A stretch of DNA of 64,000 nucleotides from Gyromitra esculenta (taxonomy: Eukaryota; Ascomycota; Pezizomycetes; Pezizales; Discinaceae). The DNA lies in assembly GCA_038503075.1 (NCBI GenBank), contig JBCAML010000002.1, forward strand, positions 744,001 to 808,000. Reading direction: 5' to 3'. The notes beneath the pieces were generated by a model. It did no database searches, was not told the DNA's origin, and saw only the letters and a program-made list of their open reading frames with translations. Numbering within the stretch: the first letter of the stretch is position 1; each line of letters begins with the position of its first letter. The translations under genes and the position numbers were made by a program. Shown here piece after piece: positions 36,195 through 48,970 of the stretch.

Positions 36195-39100
36195 TCAATG
36201 ATCCAACGCTTGCGCTTGGCACTATCCACAGACAGAGGTCAGTAAAGTAATCCACAAACTAAGATATTCAAGCAAGAGGAGATTCAGCCCTACCATCTGA
36301 AAATATGTCCCTCTCCTCTTAATCAACGCAGCATGATTCCCTTGCTCTACAACCTTCCCTTCATCAAACACAAAGATAACGTCTGCCTTTTGAACGGTTG
36401 ATAACCTATGCGCTACAGCAATCATAGTCCTACCCTGTGCAGCATTCTCGAATGCTTGCTGCACAATTTTTTCTGACTCCGAGTCCAAACTCGCAGTGGC
36501 TTCATCTAACAGCAGAATCCCGGGGTTCCTGACCAATGCTCTCGCGATAGCAATTCTTTGCTTCTGGCCACCGGATAGCCCGACTCCCCGTGCGCCGCAA
36601 ATAGTTTCATATCCGTCAGGAAGAGAGGTAATGAAATCATGGATATATGCCTCTTTACAAGCCTGCACGATCATTTCGTGGGATATGTTTTCGTCTTTAG
36701 CTCCAAGACGTACATTCTCACTAACAGTGCCTTGGTAGAGCGTCGGTTCTTGCGCGACGAGGGATACAACATCACGATAGCTCTCAATGTCGAGGGCGTT
36801 CAGGTTCTTGCCATTAACAAGGATCTCTCCACCCGTGACAGAGTAAAAGCGTTCCAGGAGACTAATAGTTGTAGTCTTTCCGCATCCAGACGCACCAACG
36901 AAGGCAGCAAATTGTCCTCTTTCGATCTTAAGGCTCAGGTCGCGAAATACCGGAGCATCACGAGTAGGATACGAAAAATCGACATGACAGAATTCAACTT
37001 CGTAACCATCCATCACACTGTGATCCATGGCCTCCCCTGGCGGAGGTGGAGTCTTTTCACGAATACCCAAGATCCTGTTCGCTGCTTGTTCCGCTTGAGT
37101 AATATCTGGCGTGAAACCGAAGAATTGACCAGCAGCTTCGCCGCCCTGGATAATCGCCATATAGACGATAAAAAACTGGTATGGGTTGTATTCACGAGTC
37201 GACATCAGTCGACCACCGTACCAGAAACATAGTCCTGCTGCGAGTAAATTTATCGATTCGGATGCGGAAAAAACCATTGCCGCAAGTAGTGTCGTGCGGA
37301 AAGACCGCTTAACTTGGTCTCGTAGGAGCAGCTTATAGCGTTCATGAATAGAATTCTCCATAATGAGAGACGAGACGGTTCTATACGCTCCGACAGCCTC
37401 ACTAGCAAATTGCGCACTTTCTGCAAATACTGCTGCAGTATCGGTGGCAAATTTGACCTCGATGCGTATGCGAACTAGACCGGCGAAAAAAATAAAAGGA
37501 AGAGCAGCACAAATGCAGACCAATGCTAGCTTCCAGCCTAAAACAAGGCAGAGGATGCTACTGCCAAACATGTTTACGAATGCGACAGTTATCATGCCCG
37601 TGTTTGTTCCGAGAAGATTCTGGAGCGCTGTGGGGTCGGAGTTGAGCAGAGATGTGAGAGAGCCTGCGGAGTTTCCTTCCTTATCAAAGAAGGGAATGCC
37701 TTGGCGGAGGATGTTTTGGAAGTATTCCAGACGATAGTGTGTGGTCAGGCGCTAGACATAGACGCCCTCGTTAGTTATCATTAACTGAATGTTTATGATG
37801 GAGCCTGGGCTTCCACATACATATTGGATCAAGGTGAACATCGATCCCATCAAGAAGTATGCGAGGCCTACGGCAATTGCAAGCACTAAAAACATTAATG
37901 CCCAAAAGTTTCCCCGCTTTACAAAGTCATCAATATTATTCGAATATTGGAAGACAGTTATGAACTTCGAAATCAACACTGACTGAGCCGGGAAAGCAGC
38001 ACCTGCGTGTATAATATCAGCATTTGGAAATATCTTATCATTTGGAAAAGCTAACCAGCACCAACAGCACCAAGCAGACCAAAAAAATAAAATGGCCATA
38101 GACCCCGCTGCTCCCAGAGCATCAATGAAACGCATCTCATAATCCCAAAATTTCCAGCTTGCTTCGGACGTGCAGCTTCGATGTCATCCGCTGCAGTATA
38201 GCCTTTGCCTTTCCCTGCACTTAACTTTGATCGCCACGTTGTGGTTCTCCCAAGATCATCCGTATTATCACCCTCACCTACCCCCCCACTGCTCATTATG
38301 TCTACCTTTTCTAGATCCTCATTCGAGATGGGTTCTTCTTCATCTTCCATCGACAGGGTTTGCCCCTTAACCAACTTCGTATAAGCACCATCCGGTCGGC
38401 TAAGCAGTTCTTCATGAGTACCAGTTTCTAACACATGTCCATTGCCTAACACCACAATCCTGTCCGCCTTCTTCACAGTCGATAATCGATGCGCAATAGT
38501 AATCGTTGTTCTCCCCTTTGATATTCTGTCCAGTGCATCTTGCACAATCCTCTCGTTCCTCGGGTCGATAGCGCTCGTAGCTTCGTCCAGAATCAAAATC
38601 GGTGGCTTCGAGATGATACTTCTAGCAATTGCAATCCTCTGTTTTTGTCCACCGGAGAGCTTAACCCCAGATTCCCCAACCTTCGTATCATACCCTTGCG
38701 GCAATTCATCAATAAAAGTGCTTGCGTTGGCTTCAACACACGCTTCTCTAACCCTTCGGCGCTTGTCTTCCTCGGACTCGGATTCCCATTCGGTGCCCAT
38801 CAACCCATATGCAATATTTTTGTAGATCGAGTCGTTAAACAGAAACGGTTCCTGCATGACTAGGCCAATCTTGCCCCTCCACCAACGGAGGTTAAGGTCC
38901 TTTACGTCGACACCACCAATCAAGACACTCCCTTGCTGTGGATCATACCAACGTTCTATGAGTCCTACGATTGTTGACTTACCTGAACCGGAACGGCCAA
39001 CGATTGCGGTTGTCTGGCCCTCAAGAAAAGACAATGATATTCCCTCCGAGTCGGTGCCACCAGTATCATCCTTATCAGGGCCAAGAATGACTATGTTGTT

Positions 39101-40923
39101 GCGCTCACCGCCACCAGGGTATGAGAATCTGACATTTCTGAGTTCGAGATCTCCTGGTGGCAGGGTCGGCGGTTTGAGGCCGTCTGTGGACGTAGCATCG
39201 ATTGTGGGCTTCCGGTCGATTACCTCAAAAATTGTGGTGGATGCAGAGGCGGCTTTAGCCATAGCTTGTACTTGGGGAGCTATATTGCCGAAGGCCATAA
39301 CAGCAATTAGGACTGCAAAAAATACGCTACCAGCAGATATATAAATTAGTATGGTGATAGGAAATAAGTCGTAATTTATAGATGATAGTTGACAATCGAA
39401 AATAAACTCACGTAATGATAACCCCAACGTTTGGAATCTTGCCGCTCTTAAACAGTCGTACCCCGTACCAAAAACAGATAGAATAACCGCAGTAAATCAC
39501 TGCAAAGGCGGCCGCAAATTGCACTCCGGTATTTGGTGCCTTTTTAACACCTTCCTTCCTTCCTTTCTCCAGCAATGCACTATATCTTGCCACCAGCCTC
39601 TTCTCCGCATTGAAGCTCTTAACGGTCCTAATACTCCCTAACACCTCCTCTGCAAGTTCAGCTGCCTTCCCTTGTGCGGCCAATACCCTTTTTTCTAGCT
39701 TTAGCTCAATTGGTACGCTAAGACCATATATTAATACCGATGCTGGCAGAATACAAGCCGTGACCAACGTTAACCTCCATTCCTTCACAAATGCGATTAC
39801 GAATCCCGTAATGAGCATCGCCACGAACTGGATGAATATTCCCAGTTTCTCTGAGATCCCCATTTGGACAGTGTTGGAGAGGGTGGTGATTGATACCGCG
39901 ACGGCTCCCGGTGTACCAGCAGCAGCATTGGTGGGAGGCGCATCACCTCCATGGACACCGCCACCAAAACCGGTAGCTTGAGGGACGTAACCGGTCGCTA
40001 GAGAATCGAAGTAGGAAAGATCTTGGCGGAAAATAGAAGTGAGATAGTCCAAACGGACAGCGGAAGAGATACGGGTTCCCGAGATACGGAAGCAGGCCTA
40101 TGCTAGGAGTTAGTGGATCCTGAAATGATAGTAAGACAACTACAGGTAACCGGGGGCGATAAGTGGAATAGAAAAATCAGCCAAACACTCACAGTCGCGA
40201 CATAACCCAAAATGAATTTGGCAAGAAATAGATAGACGAAATATAGGCTATATATGATCGCAAAATGGTTATTGGTATGCTCTCTTGGGCATTGAAAGTC
40301 TTCAACTTACCACATCTGATCAACGTTATGCCTGAACTGTTTTACAGTAACTGTTGTATTTGGCATGAAGAACTCCGTAAAGTCCGATACTAGTCCTCCG
40401 AGCACGAGCGTCATCAAGGGGCTAATAATTGACGCATTACATTAGAAGAATTCAAAGCACATCACAACCTCAATATCATATTTTGCGCATGCAGCGTGAA
40501 TATAAAAAAACTGCAAGAGAAAGTCAACATACAATGTCACACCAGCTGCCACCGCAGCCAAAGCCCCCACAGACTGCAAAATCCAATCGTATCCATTTCC
40601 GTATTTCAAAATTCTCTATGAGACTGAAATTAACTACCACACAATCACATCAAGACTAAGAAGTGAACTCAGGAGAGCGATAAACTAACAAAGTAATTTC
40701 CCATTCCAGCTTCTTGTTCCTTTTTCTCCTTTTCAGCATTTCCATCACTGCCACTTACACCATCGGTATCCTTCTTTTCTATACTTTCTTCCCGCTTCCC
40801 CATACGTGTAGAGTTGACAGTACCCTTCTCACTATCCCCAGTAGCATCACTCTGGTAATCGGGGTCGACAGCAATAACATCTCCTTGGTCCGGACCCTGG
40901 GCTGTGGTAGTTTGGTCCCCCAT
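36195..40923 (-). CDS. Full-size ABCB (MDR/P-glycoprotein-type) ABC transporter
   Basis: Nine exons (40690-40923, 40533-40615, 40311-40421, 40193-40247, 39412-40097, 38056-39326, 37821-38002, 36294-37751, 36195-36221, minus strand) join in frame to 1368 residues in the order TMD1-NBD1-TMD2-NBD2. An acidic cytosolic N-terminus precedes the first helix (LQSVGALAAVAAGVTF). NBD1 has Walker A GRSGSGKST near residue 500, signature LSGGQKQR and Walker B ILILDEATSAID. NBD2 has Walker A GASGCGKTT near 1160, the same signature and ILLLDEATASLD. Both catalytic Glu residues and both H-loops (TIAHRLS, AVAHRLS) are present, so both ATP sites look competent. Fungal proteins of this class export drugs, toxins, lipids or peptides. 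The last exon encodes only CQAQALDH and the stop; without it the frame reads on into an intron. Substrate cannot be inferred. Confidence 0.94.
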
Positions 40924-41535
40924 TGATGGAGGAGGAGCTGGCGTCTTGGATGGGTTGAGAGCAGACGTTAGCCGTAACTATAGTCAACGAAACGGGGACC
41001 TATATGTAAAACAGAGAACTAACTCGCGCGACAGAGAATCTAAACCGACACGTTTCTCATAAAAGTTTGTGTAACCAATGTTGGGTACCAATTACTCCAG
41101 AGAAGTCTCGTATTTGCAAATTCCAGACCCAGACCTATTCTAACTTGCCTCTCAAGAAGGTGTTGGTGCTGAGCCGAACGAGCAACAGCTAATCGCCGCC
41201 AACGTGCCGTGGCACCAAAGCGCAAATAGAGTAATAAGTACGGCCACTAAGATTAAGCGGGACCAGGCTCTGGGATCTGTGTGAGCCGTTTCCGGGGCTT
41301 GGGAACGAAATTAATCTCGGAGAAAAGCTTCGAATGGTTATCGATAACACTTTCGAGTCTTAATTAGGGGACCGTTTTCCTCCCGCTACGAACTGTGGGC
41401 TCCAAAAATATCAGCAAATATATGCCTTTCTCGACCGGCGTCGGAAGCCTACATTTTCCGCTGTCGAAGAGATCTATCGGGCATCTCCAATTAACGAAGC
41501 CTTGGGATACGTCACTTCCTGAGTCACCCCTCTGC

Positions 41536-41659
41536 TTATTAGCAGGAATACGAACCAGAAAACAGGGGGTGAGGCTTTGTATGTTACGGGACTCGTGCCC
41601 GATGCCGTGCCATACAAAGCCATACCCCATGTTCTCCGGTTCGTATTCTTGCTAACGAG
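41536..41659. repeat. Imperfect inverted repeat, ~35 bp arms
   Basis: Left arm 41536-41570 (core AGCAGGAATACGAACCAGAA) and right arm 41624-41659 are inverted copies with roughly one mismatch in six, around a 53-base loop. The arms may be decayed ends of a small transposon. Confidence 0.45.
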
Positions 41660-42068
41660 TATATTCTTTTTGCGTCACCTGGCCTGATGAACCGTGTTAC
41701 ACATTGCTCTTGGCGTGTCAAGCAGATAAGCCTGGGCAGCATTTCAGGCTCAGAGCAGTTCCAAGTTCATCCGCCGATTATGGAGGTAGAGGGGTCCAGT
41801 TGGCTGTTCGTGTGATGAGCCAATTAGTAGGATATTCAGAAAAGGAGACCGGAGGATCGTATTACGCCTAGGCCCCTGAAGCGCATCGTATCGAGGTGAT
41901 TTGCGACACTAAGTGCCAAGCTCAATGCACGATGCCTGTCACACTTTATTTAAACGGGCAACTGTACGAAGCACGCCAACTTAGGCATTCGCTAACTATT
42001 GCTACTCCTAACGTTTAAAATTTAAGCCATTTCAGGAGGTTCGCATAGGAAAATCCCCTCCAAAGGTA

Positions 42069-42238
42069 CGGTACCAAAAGATGGGGTGGATCTGCTACCG
42101 TATTTTTAGAAAATGCTGGATTAATTCTGGAGCGCTGCTGCATTTGCTGAAAAATCACGTAGCGCTCCAGAATTAATCCAGCATTTTTTAGAATACCGTA
42201 AAAATGCTGTACCAATCACATCCCCCTTTTTGGCACTG
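42069..42238. mobile_element. 170 bp Tc1/mariner-type MITE with TA target duplication
   Basis: The element is flanked on both sides by TA (42067-42068 and 42239-42240), the target duplication of Tc1/mariner elements. Its ends are inverted copies: the right end in reverse reads CAGTGCCAAAAAGGGGGATG and the left reads CGGTACCAAAAGATGGGGTG. Inside, a 27 bp perfect inverted repeat (42110-42136 and 42161-42187, core GGATTAATTCTGGAGCGCT) surrounds a 24-base loop, so the whole element can fold into one long hairpin. It has no coding capacity. Confidence 0.75.
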
Positions 42239-43698
42239 TATCGCAGCCACTTATGATCATAACAGGAGATCAGTTGTCAGGGTCAAACCATGGTTACAGC
42301 GATATTATAAACGTGCATCTACTAAGAATTACATGCTTCAGCCCTAACTACACGGGATGAATACATAAGCCCAAAGCCCACTCCACAGACAGTTTTTCGC
42401 CACCACCCTTCTCAAGCTCTTAGTCCAACAATCTAGCTACAACTCCTCAGAAGCTAGTAATCCTTGACGGAATAGAGAACGGAACTTAGTAGCCCGACCC
42501 TAACGATAGCTGGCCCTTTGAATTCTGCTCCACAGGTAACAAAAAAGTAGTTAAAATTCTAGTCTGGATGAAGCTTTAAAGTGGCCATGGCCATCATTGT
42601 TACTGTCTCCGCTCGGGTAATTTTTTCTTCGATGGAGCTGCGGCTGCGGCTGCTGACGAGGTCTTAATAAGTTCGTTGGAAAATATCCAGCCCGTTTCCC
42701 CAGACATGTGAACGTGGGATAGAAGCCCATATGTGGAATTATAGTAACGCAAACAGGGTATCTTTGGGGTTTGATAGAACAACAAGAGTGTTAGAAAACC
42801 ACCATTCACATTGTACTTATAAGCCTCTAATGTCTACTTTCCTTCCATGATCGTGCTTCTTAGTGTCACTCAGTCAATACACGACGCCTCCTACCGACTT
42901 TTTTATCACACGTAACTTCTTCTATCAGTCCTTACTCCTCTAGTCCACCAAAACAGCCCACCATTTCTAAGGTGTAGAGACGTAGAGAAGCCAGAACTCA
43001 ATTATTTACCACGATGGATATCATCCGCTCAAGACTGGCGACCAGATCCACGACTATTACATGGTTTTGCACGATCTTTGTCTTAGCGGGTTTCGACTGT
43101 GATGCTTGCGTACGACAAGTAACAGGGCACGCTTGTGTTGCTGGAGATCTCCGTGACCGATGCTCTAGATCTACAATGCTCCGAGATCCAGATCCTGCTG
43201 CATCTCTCTCAGTAACCCACCGGCGCGGCAGGCTGCGAGTATCTTTCTGCGGATTTTTATTTTTATTTTGAACGGGCCGTCACCACCTCGACTATAGATT
43301 TGTTCTAAAGATGCTGAGTGATGCCGCACTTAGACCAGATGTGCCAGGGTCCAGTTCACCAAAACCCCGTTACGTGTATATATATATATATATCGAAGAG
43401 ATTGGTTATTCGCTTTGTCAAGATACTGAGTATATCCGTTCTTGAAGTGCTACCTATGGAGGCACCCCACTTCTCTGCTTCCATTGACGTGGGACTAAAG
43501 TGCTAGCATCTAGATGGACAAAGCTCCGTTTGGCAAACTTTGTTTCAGCTTATTTATTGGCCAATGGTCGTAAATCACCGTACACATAACACTATCTTCT
43601 ACATCCCAGGCCAGGACTGGTACACCGAACCGTAGATCTCCTCGTAAGCCTCGATACCGACCACCTAGTTCTATGTTACACCGTCGCGCATCTCGATC

Positions 43699-43967
43699 CT
43701 ACGAAGGTATTGAGTATATTGATCTCTGCTTAAATGCACCACCAACACTGCTGGCTTTGGGGAACCTCGTCCTTTGCCTACCTAAAGCGTCTTCAATATA
43801 TTCGAAATCCCTCTCGGCTATATATCCGCTCCAGTGATTTCGCCCGCCCCGCAATGGATGCTTGAGTGTTCGCCTGCACATCGCGTAGAATTCCCACTGA
43901 CGGTATCCCTCCTGGTCTCTCCTCCGATCCTCGGAAAAACTAGCTGTTAGGACACTACGTGAGCTTC
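43699..43967 (-). pseudogene. Possible 3' exon remnant of an unknown gene
   Basis: On the minus strand a frame is open from a possible splice acceptor (TTTTAG just upstream of 43967) to a stop at 43699. The translation (RQWEFYAMCRRTLKHPLRG, IAERDFEYIEDALGRQRTR) has protein-like amphipathic composition. No matching upstream exon or family was recognised, so it may be a relic or a chance frame. Confidence 0.2.
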
Positions 43968-44759
43968 CTAAAAGGCAGGTAAAATAGCGAACTAACTAAG
44001 AATGCAAGTGGGTTCAAAATAAAATTGGAGATAATCGAGACTTTGATTGAAGTGTTCTGGTCATTGGACATTCGCAGAAATGAACTACGTCTAAGTAGTT
44101 CAAGGCGTACATACTTTAGACCAAAACACGTTTAAACACTACGCATTAAGTATTGTAGTTAAGTTTTCTCCTTTACAAGGAAAGATCTGTTTTTTGATTT
44201 TACGTTATGTGGAAACAGCTATCTAGTCTGGTACTATATATGCGGGTTGAATATGCTGAGTGAGCTAATAAGCTATCTAATCTGTTATCAGAAAGGTGTT
44301 TGATCGAGTGACATGTCATGATAGACTAGATAGAAGAAAAAGTCCCGACCCTGTCGCAGCATATAACTACACAAATTCCCGCCCAACCTCTTGCATTGCC
44401 GGGAAAGTTCCCATGAATAATATCCGGCCCCAGCACGCTAGAAGGGTTATTAATTAAAATTAACAGACAGTCAATATCGTACCGTGGTGACCACTTTTAT
44501 AAAGTACTTCGGTTCATGGGGAAAAAGACATCGGAAGTGTTTAATAGAGTGTCAGTAAAACTCAGGAATTCGGGATCGTTCTTGTTGGTAAGCTATACAT
44601 ACGTGTCAACATACATGCCGTTTCCCGAAAAAGCAATAAGCTCGGGAACTGGAATGTTTCATATTTGGTAACACATACACGGCGCTTAAGTCTTTGTCCA
44701 CATCAGGAGCTCAGCACCCCATCCTTTCATTCTCACCACTATCCCGCCTCACCTACAAG

Positions 44760-46818
44760 ATGCCTTTTCGAGCTGCAATAATCGGAGCTGGTGTTTCTGG
44801 GCTGGCTTCGATCAAGCAATGTCTTGACGACGATATTGAGCCTGTGTGCTATGAGGCTCAGGGTCATGTTGGTGGTACGTGTACTGGGTAACTATGGCTT
44901 GCCGAAACGACAATAACTGAGGATCTTACACCTATTTACCAATATTGCAGGTCAATGGAGATATACGGAACCAGATCCTGTGACCGGGGAAGTTGTGTCT
45001 TCAGTCTATCGTAGTGTTGTCATAAATACGTCTAGGGACACTATGAGCATGAGCGATTTCCCTATGGATCCTAAGAAATTCCCAATTTATCCAGTTCGCC
45101 TCCCTGTTTCCTGGATTGTCGTGATATCGTGTATTATACTAATGAAATCTCTTGTAAAAACAGCATAATACAAAGGTGCACGAATACTTTGAATCCTACG
45201 CTAATTTCTTCAACCTGTACCCCCATATCCGTTTCCACCACGAGGTTGTCTCTGTGTCCCCGCTTGAGGATGGTAAATGGCTCGTCAAAGTCATTTCAAG
45301 GGATGGGAAAGCTAGCGAGAATGTTTTTGATGCGGTGTTTGTCTGTTCGGGCCACCACTCACAGCCAAATCTTCCGAATTGGCGGGATGCCGAGTTATTT
45401 ACAAGTAACGGGGGAGAATTGCTGCATAGTCATTATTATAGGGAACCGGCGTCGTTTACCGGGAAGAAAGTGGCAGTTGTTGGCATTGGGAATTCCGGTT
45501 TGCTAACAATGATCTCTTCTACACTTTAGAAGCTAACGAAGCGGCAACAGGTGTTGATATATCCTCCGATCTTAGCAGCATCACCAGCGAGATGCATTTG
45601 ATTACTCGTTCGGGCGCTTGGATTTGGCCACGATTTGTTTTTGGTCAGCCATATGAAAACTATCTCTGTAACTCTCTCTTCCTCAGTTCTAAAGTATCCG
45701 TGTAGTGTGTGCACAGGCTGAACTCTTGTGACCCAGCACGGTTTCTCCTTACAATAGTACCGCAGTTTATAGGGCTCTTCTTTGTACAAATGGGTTTAAT
45801 CCTTGCAAACGGAGCCATCCCAGTTGAGCTCAAGCCCAAACACAAAGTTACACAGGCACATCCTACTGGTTTGAACGTCTTGCTGTTTATTAATTTTATG
45901 TGGCTAGATAACTGACAATCATCTGAACAGTCCGTAGCGATTTATTCGAGCGCATTAATACGGGAACAATTAAACCGCATCGAGCCTCGATATCACGTTT
46001 TACTAAAAATGGTATTGAACTCACAAACGGCGAGAAAATCGAACCTTTGGATGCAGTAATTTCTTGTACCGGGTATCACGTAAGTAGTCTTAACGAACCA
46101 CTATTATCCGCCCGGTGATCGCCCCTCGTAAACAGGGCTAGGGTTTTTGTTAATGTTGAACAGTTAAATTTTCCCTTCCTCTCGCCAGAAATCTACCAAT
46201 TGAACACCGATGGAACGAACTGGGTTCATCTCTATCGAATGGTGATGCCGCCCGAGCATCCAACTTTGTTTTTCATTGGACTTATCCAACCACTGTAATT
46301 GCTCGCTTCGGTCATCTTAATGGTGGGAATATTTTTAGATTCATGACTGACAAATATCCAGTGGTGCTATCATGCCTGTCACCGAGCAACAAGCCCGCTG
46401 GGCCACTGCTACCCTTAGAGGCCACATTAAGCTTCCTTCATTACCTGTTATGAATCAACGCATCGAAAGTTATAAGGTGGAATTACGCAAACGCTATGTT
46501 TCAAGCCCTCGACACACAATCCAAGTCGATTATATCCCTTACACTGACACTCTCGCACGTGATCTTGGTAACGATATTCGACTATGGAGATTCATAAAAA
46601 CCTTTGGGTTATGGCAGGGTATAAAGACCATGAACGCTGTCTATTTTGGGATGCCTTCGGCAGCACAGTATCGATTATTTGGAGATGGGAGCAAAAGCGA
46701 GCTTGCGAGATTGAGTATGCAGAGGGTATACAAAGGGCAGAATGTGGGGATGAGTGATAAAGAGCAGCAAGAGATCGAGAAGTTTAGAAAGGGGGGTAGT
46801 TACGGAGCTGTCATGTGA
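44760..46818 (+). CDS. Flavin-containing monooxygenase (FMO-like)
   Basis: Eight exons (44760-44874, 44951-45093, 45164-45497, 45551-45667, 45758-45868, 45931-46079, 46164-46294, 46362-46818) join in frame to 518 residues. The enzyme class uses FAD, NADPH and O2 to oxygenate N, S or carbonyl carbons. The FAD-binding GAGVSG is in AAIIGAGVSGLASIKQC at the start. The NADPH-binding motif is in KKVAVVGIGNSG, preceded by the FMO-type segment LLHSHYYREPASFTG. ISCTGYH is the conserved near-C-terminal ATGY-like motif, and LIQPLGAIMPVTEQQARW is typical of FMO C-termini. Several introns are close to alternative acceptors (45551 rather than 45530; 45758), chosen because they restore family motifs. The start at 44760 places the Rossmann motif at residue 10 as usual; an in-frame start 22 codons upstream is less likely. 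Substrate unknown. Confidence 0.88.
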
Positions 46819-48018
46819 TGGGGATCTGCTACGTATGAACTCGTGCGGGAGCGTAAGGATACTTGTGGGCTGAATTTAAATCAATTAAACTTTTTGAATA
46901 CGGGTCCGCCACATTGTGATTCTTGGGTTTGATCTAACTAACTATCTATAACCACCTGAGTCTTCTTCCGTTGCCAGCACCCGCATGTTTTTTCTTTCTT
47001 TTTTTCTTCGTACTCTACATACGTTTATTAATAGGTTTAGCACTTGCCATCTAGCTAGGAGGATATGCAACGTACCAACATGTACTGTATACACGTTTGC
47101 TTCAAGGTCTCATGAGAGACAATCTATTCTAGGGAACGGGTAGAACGGCATTCTTAATTTCACCGGCTGGAACACTACCTATGCACGGGAATCTCGAGTG
47201 AGATTATATGATGAGAAGGTGGTGGTTTTTTTTAAAGTGTTTCATTATTTTTACTGGACAAGAATGTCACATGTAACAAAAGTTATGGCGTGAACAAATC
47301 CTTAGAGAAGGAGGAGAGGATCATGGAAATATACACATGTTAGAAATTTAACGAGATTGGACCCACCAGACTAGCAGGTTTTACTCGTAGGAATCAACTG
47401 TACATTTTTAAAAATAGGAGCGAAATAAATTTTAGCTTGCTAGTAATTCTATTTCAGGATGTAAAATTTGCTTTTTTTCGACTAATTCCCGTAGCACTCG
47501 GCTAACTAGCTAGTTTGTTAAGGGTGAATGGTGTCAGAACGAACCAACCGAATCACTGAGTCCCAGGGCCAAGATTATTTCCAAAACCCCTTTCCTCTTT
47601 TAACGTACCTACATGTATACATGTAGTATACTGTACACCATCTGTTTGACTCTCTTCGCCATGACCCTTCTTCGTTGTAATTGAGGTGGGACAAGATCAA
47701 CTGTGTCTTGTCACCCGCTTCCGTGCAACGTGATACAAACAAGATTTGTATCTGACAGAACGTACTGAACTTGGGCTTGTTCGCCAAATGATACGGTATC
47801 TGGGATGGAAGTATTATGATATCGATCACAAGCGATCAATCAATACAAGTCTGTGTGATGTATTGAATCGCTCATTTGGTTACGTCGAAAAAGCATTCTG
47901 CATGATAGGAATCAGAAAATAATATAAATAGGGGCAATGGATTCCTCTATTTCCTGTCTAAGTACTTTCCTCATCAAATCTAAAGAATTATCTCGCGCAT
48001 CTTAATCGACCTTACGCC
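46819..48018. other. Intergenic region
   Basis: No gene is supported. A dense cluster of TACATGTA-like alternating sequence lies at about 47608-47640. A TATAAATA element occurs about 95 bases before the next start codon (47922-47932). Confidence 0.5.
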
Positions 48019-48970
48019 ATGAAGACTTCAATGTTGCCCATGTTTTTGCTTCATATGCTTGCATATGTTGTTTATTCCTCCGCAGCGCCTCCGCGGCCGT
48101 GTTCCAGTTCTAGTCCTTACCATGACCCTGATCACCACCACGGTCCGCCTCCCATTTATAGCCCACCTCCCACTCACAGTCCTACTCCTAGTCATAAACC
48201 TACCTCTAGTTCCAGTTCTAGTTCTAGCTCCAGCTCTAGCTCCACACCCACACCCACACCCACTCCAACACCCCAGCCTACCTTCAAGCTGCGAGTTTGG
48301 AATAAAGTTAATGGTCCTGGTGTTGTCGGTTACGACGGCTACGTTGAAGAGGATTATAGTGGGCATGTCTTTTACAATATAACCAAAAACTACCCCGGAG
48401 ATGACGTGGTAATTTTTTGATAACTTTATTATTCATGTATACCTTTTTAGCTGTTGAATAGCTAACTGTTGGTTTTTGTGTCCCAGCATTTTGATTCCGG
48501 TAATATTGGAATGATCCATAAATCGGATGGATCTTATGGAGCTCTTATTCCAACAACAACTCCAGGCCTATATGATCTTCACTTTAAACCTAGTTCAGAG
48601 GTAGGCGAATCTATTTCAGAAATCTAGGGGCCAGATTCTAAGAAAATTCCCTTGCGAACAGACACCAGGCCCCGGGACCCTTACACAGGCATTCTCTACC
48701 AAGCAACTACAATGTGGCAACTGTAATGGCAGGTATCTTCAATATGACACAACGGTCAACGCCAACAATACACTAACCGACACCACGAATTCTGGTTTTT
48801 TGATTGTCCCAAATCCACAAATCCCGGGAAGTTGGAAAGTAAGTATAGATCTTTGGATTTAAAAGAGACGATTCTTGGCACTAACACTGGATGTAAAGTT
48901 GCAATGGAATCAATATGCTATAAACCCCACTTCTCCTACGGGGAGTGTTGCCCTCTATCTCTTGAGGTAA
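48019..48970 (+). CDS. Secreted protein with Ser/Pro/Thr-rich linker, unknown function
   Basis: Four exons (48019-48408, 48487-48600, 48662-48838, 48899-48970) give 250 residues. A signal peptide (MLPMFLLHMLAYVVYSSAA) is followed by a His/Pro-rich stretch, then a low-complexity linker of 13 Ser and a TPTPTPTPTP run, of the kind that is O-glycosylated in fungal secreted proteins. The remaining 165 residues look like one beta-rich domain: FKLRVWNKVNGPGVVGYDGY, NIGMIHKSDGSYGAL and CGNCNGRYLQYDTTV, with a CxxC pair as the only cysteines of that part. I do not recognise the domain. The layout of signal peptide, linker and small domain resembles cell-wall-bound or carbohydrate-binding secreted proteins, but no enzyme motif is visible. 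The promoter has a TATA-like element. Confidence 0.75.

Larger units (their letters stand above)
40924..44759. other. Gene-free interval with MITE and gene fragments
   Basis: Nearly 4 kb between the transporter and the FMO. It holds an imperfect inverted repeat (41536-41659), a Tc1/mariner-type MITE (42069-42238), a short (TA)n tract (about 43377-43392) and one coding-like fragment (43699-43967). Other open frames, such as 42600-42809 on the minus strand and 43014-43271 on the plus strand, have no support beyond being open. Confidence 0.5.

Noticed and set aside
42600..42809. A 69-codon minus-strand open frame ending in an Ala run and basic tail
   Set aside because: No upstream exon, no family, and a microsatellite-like GCN run explains the end; left out as unsupported.
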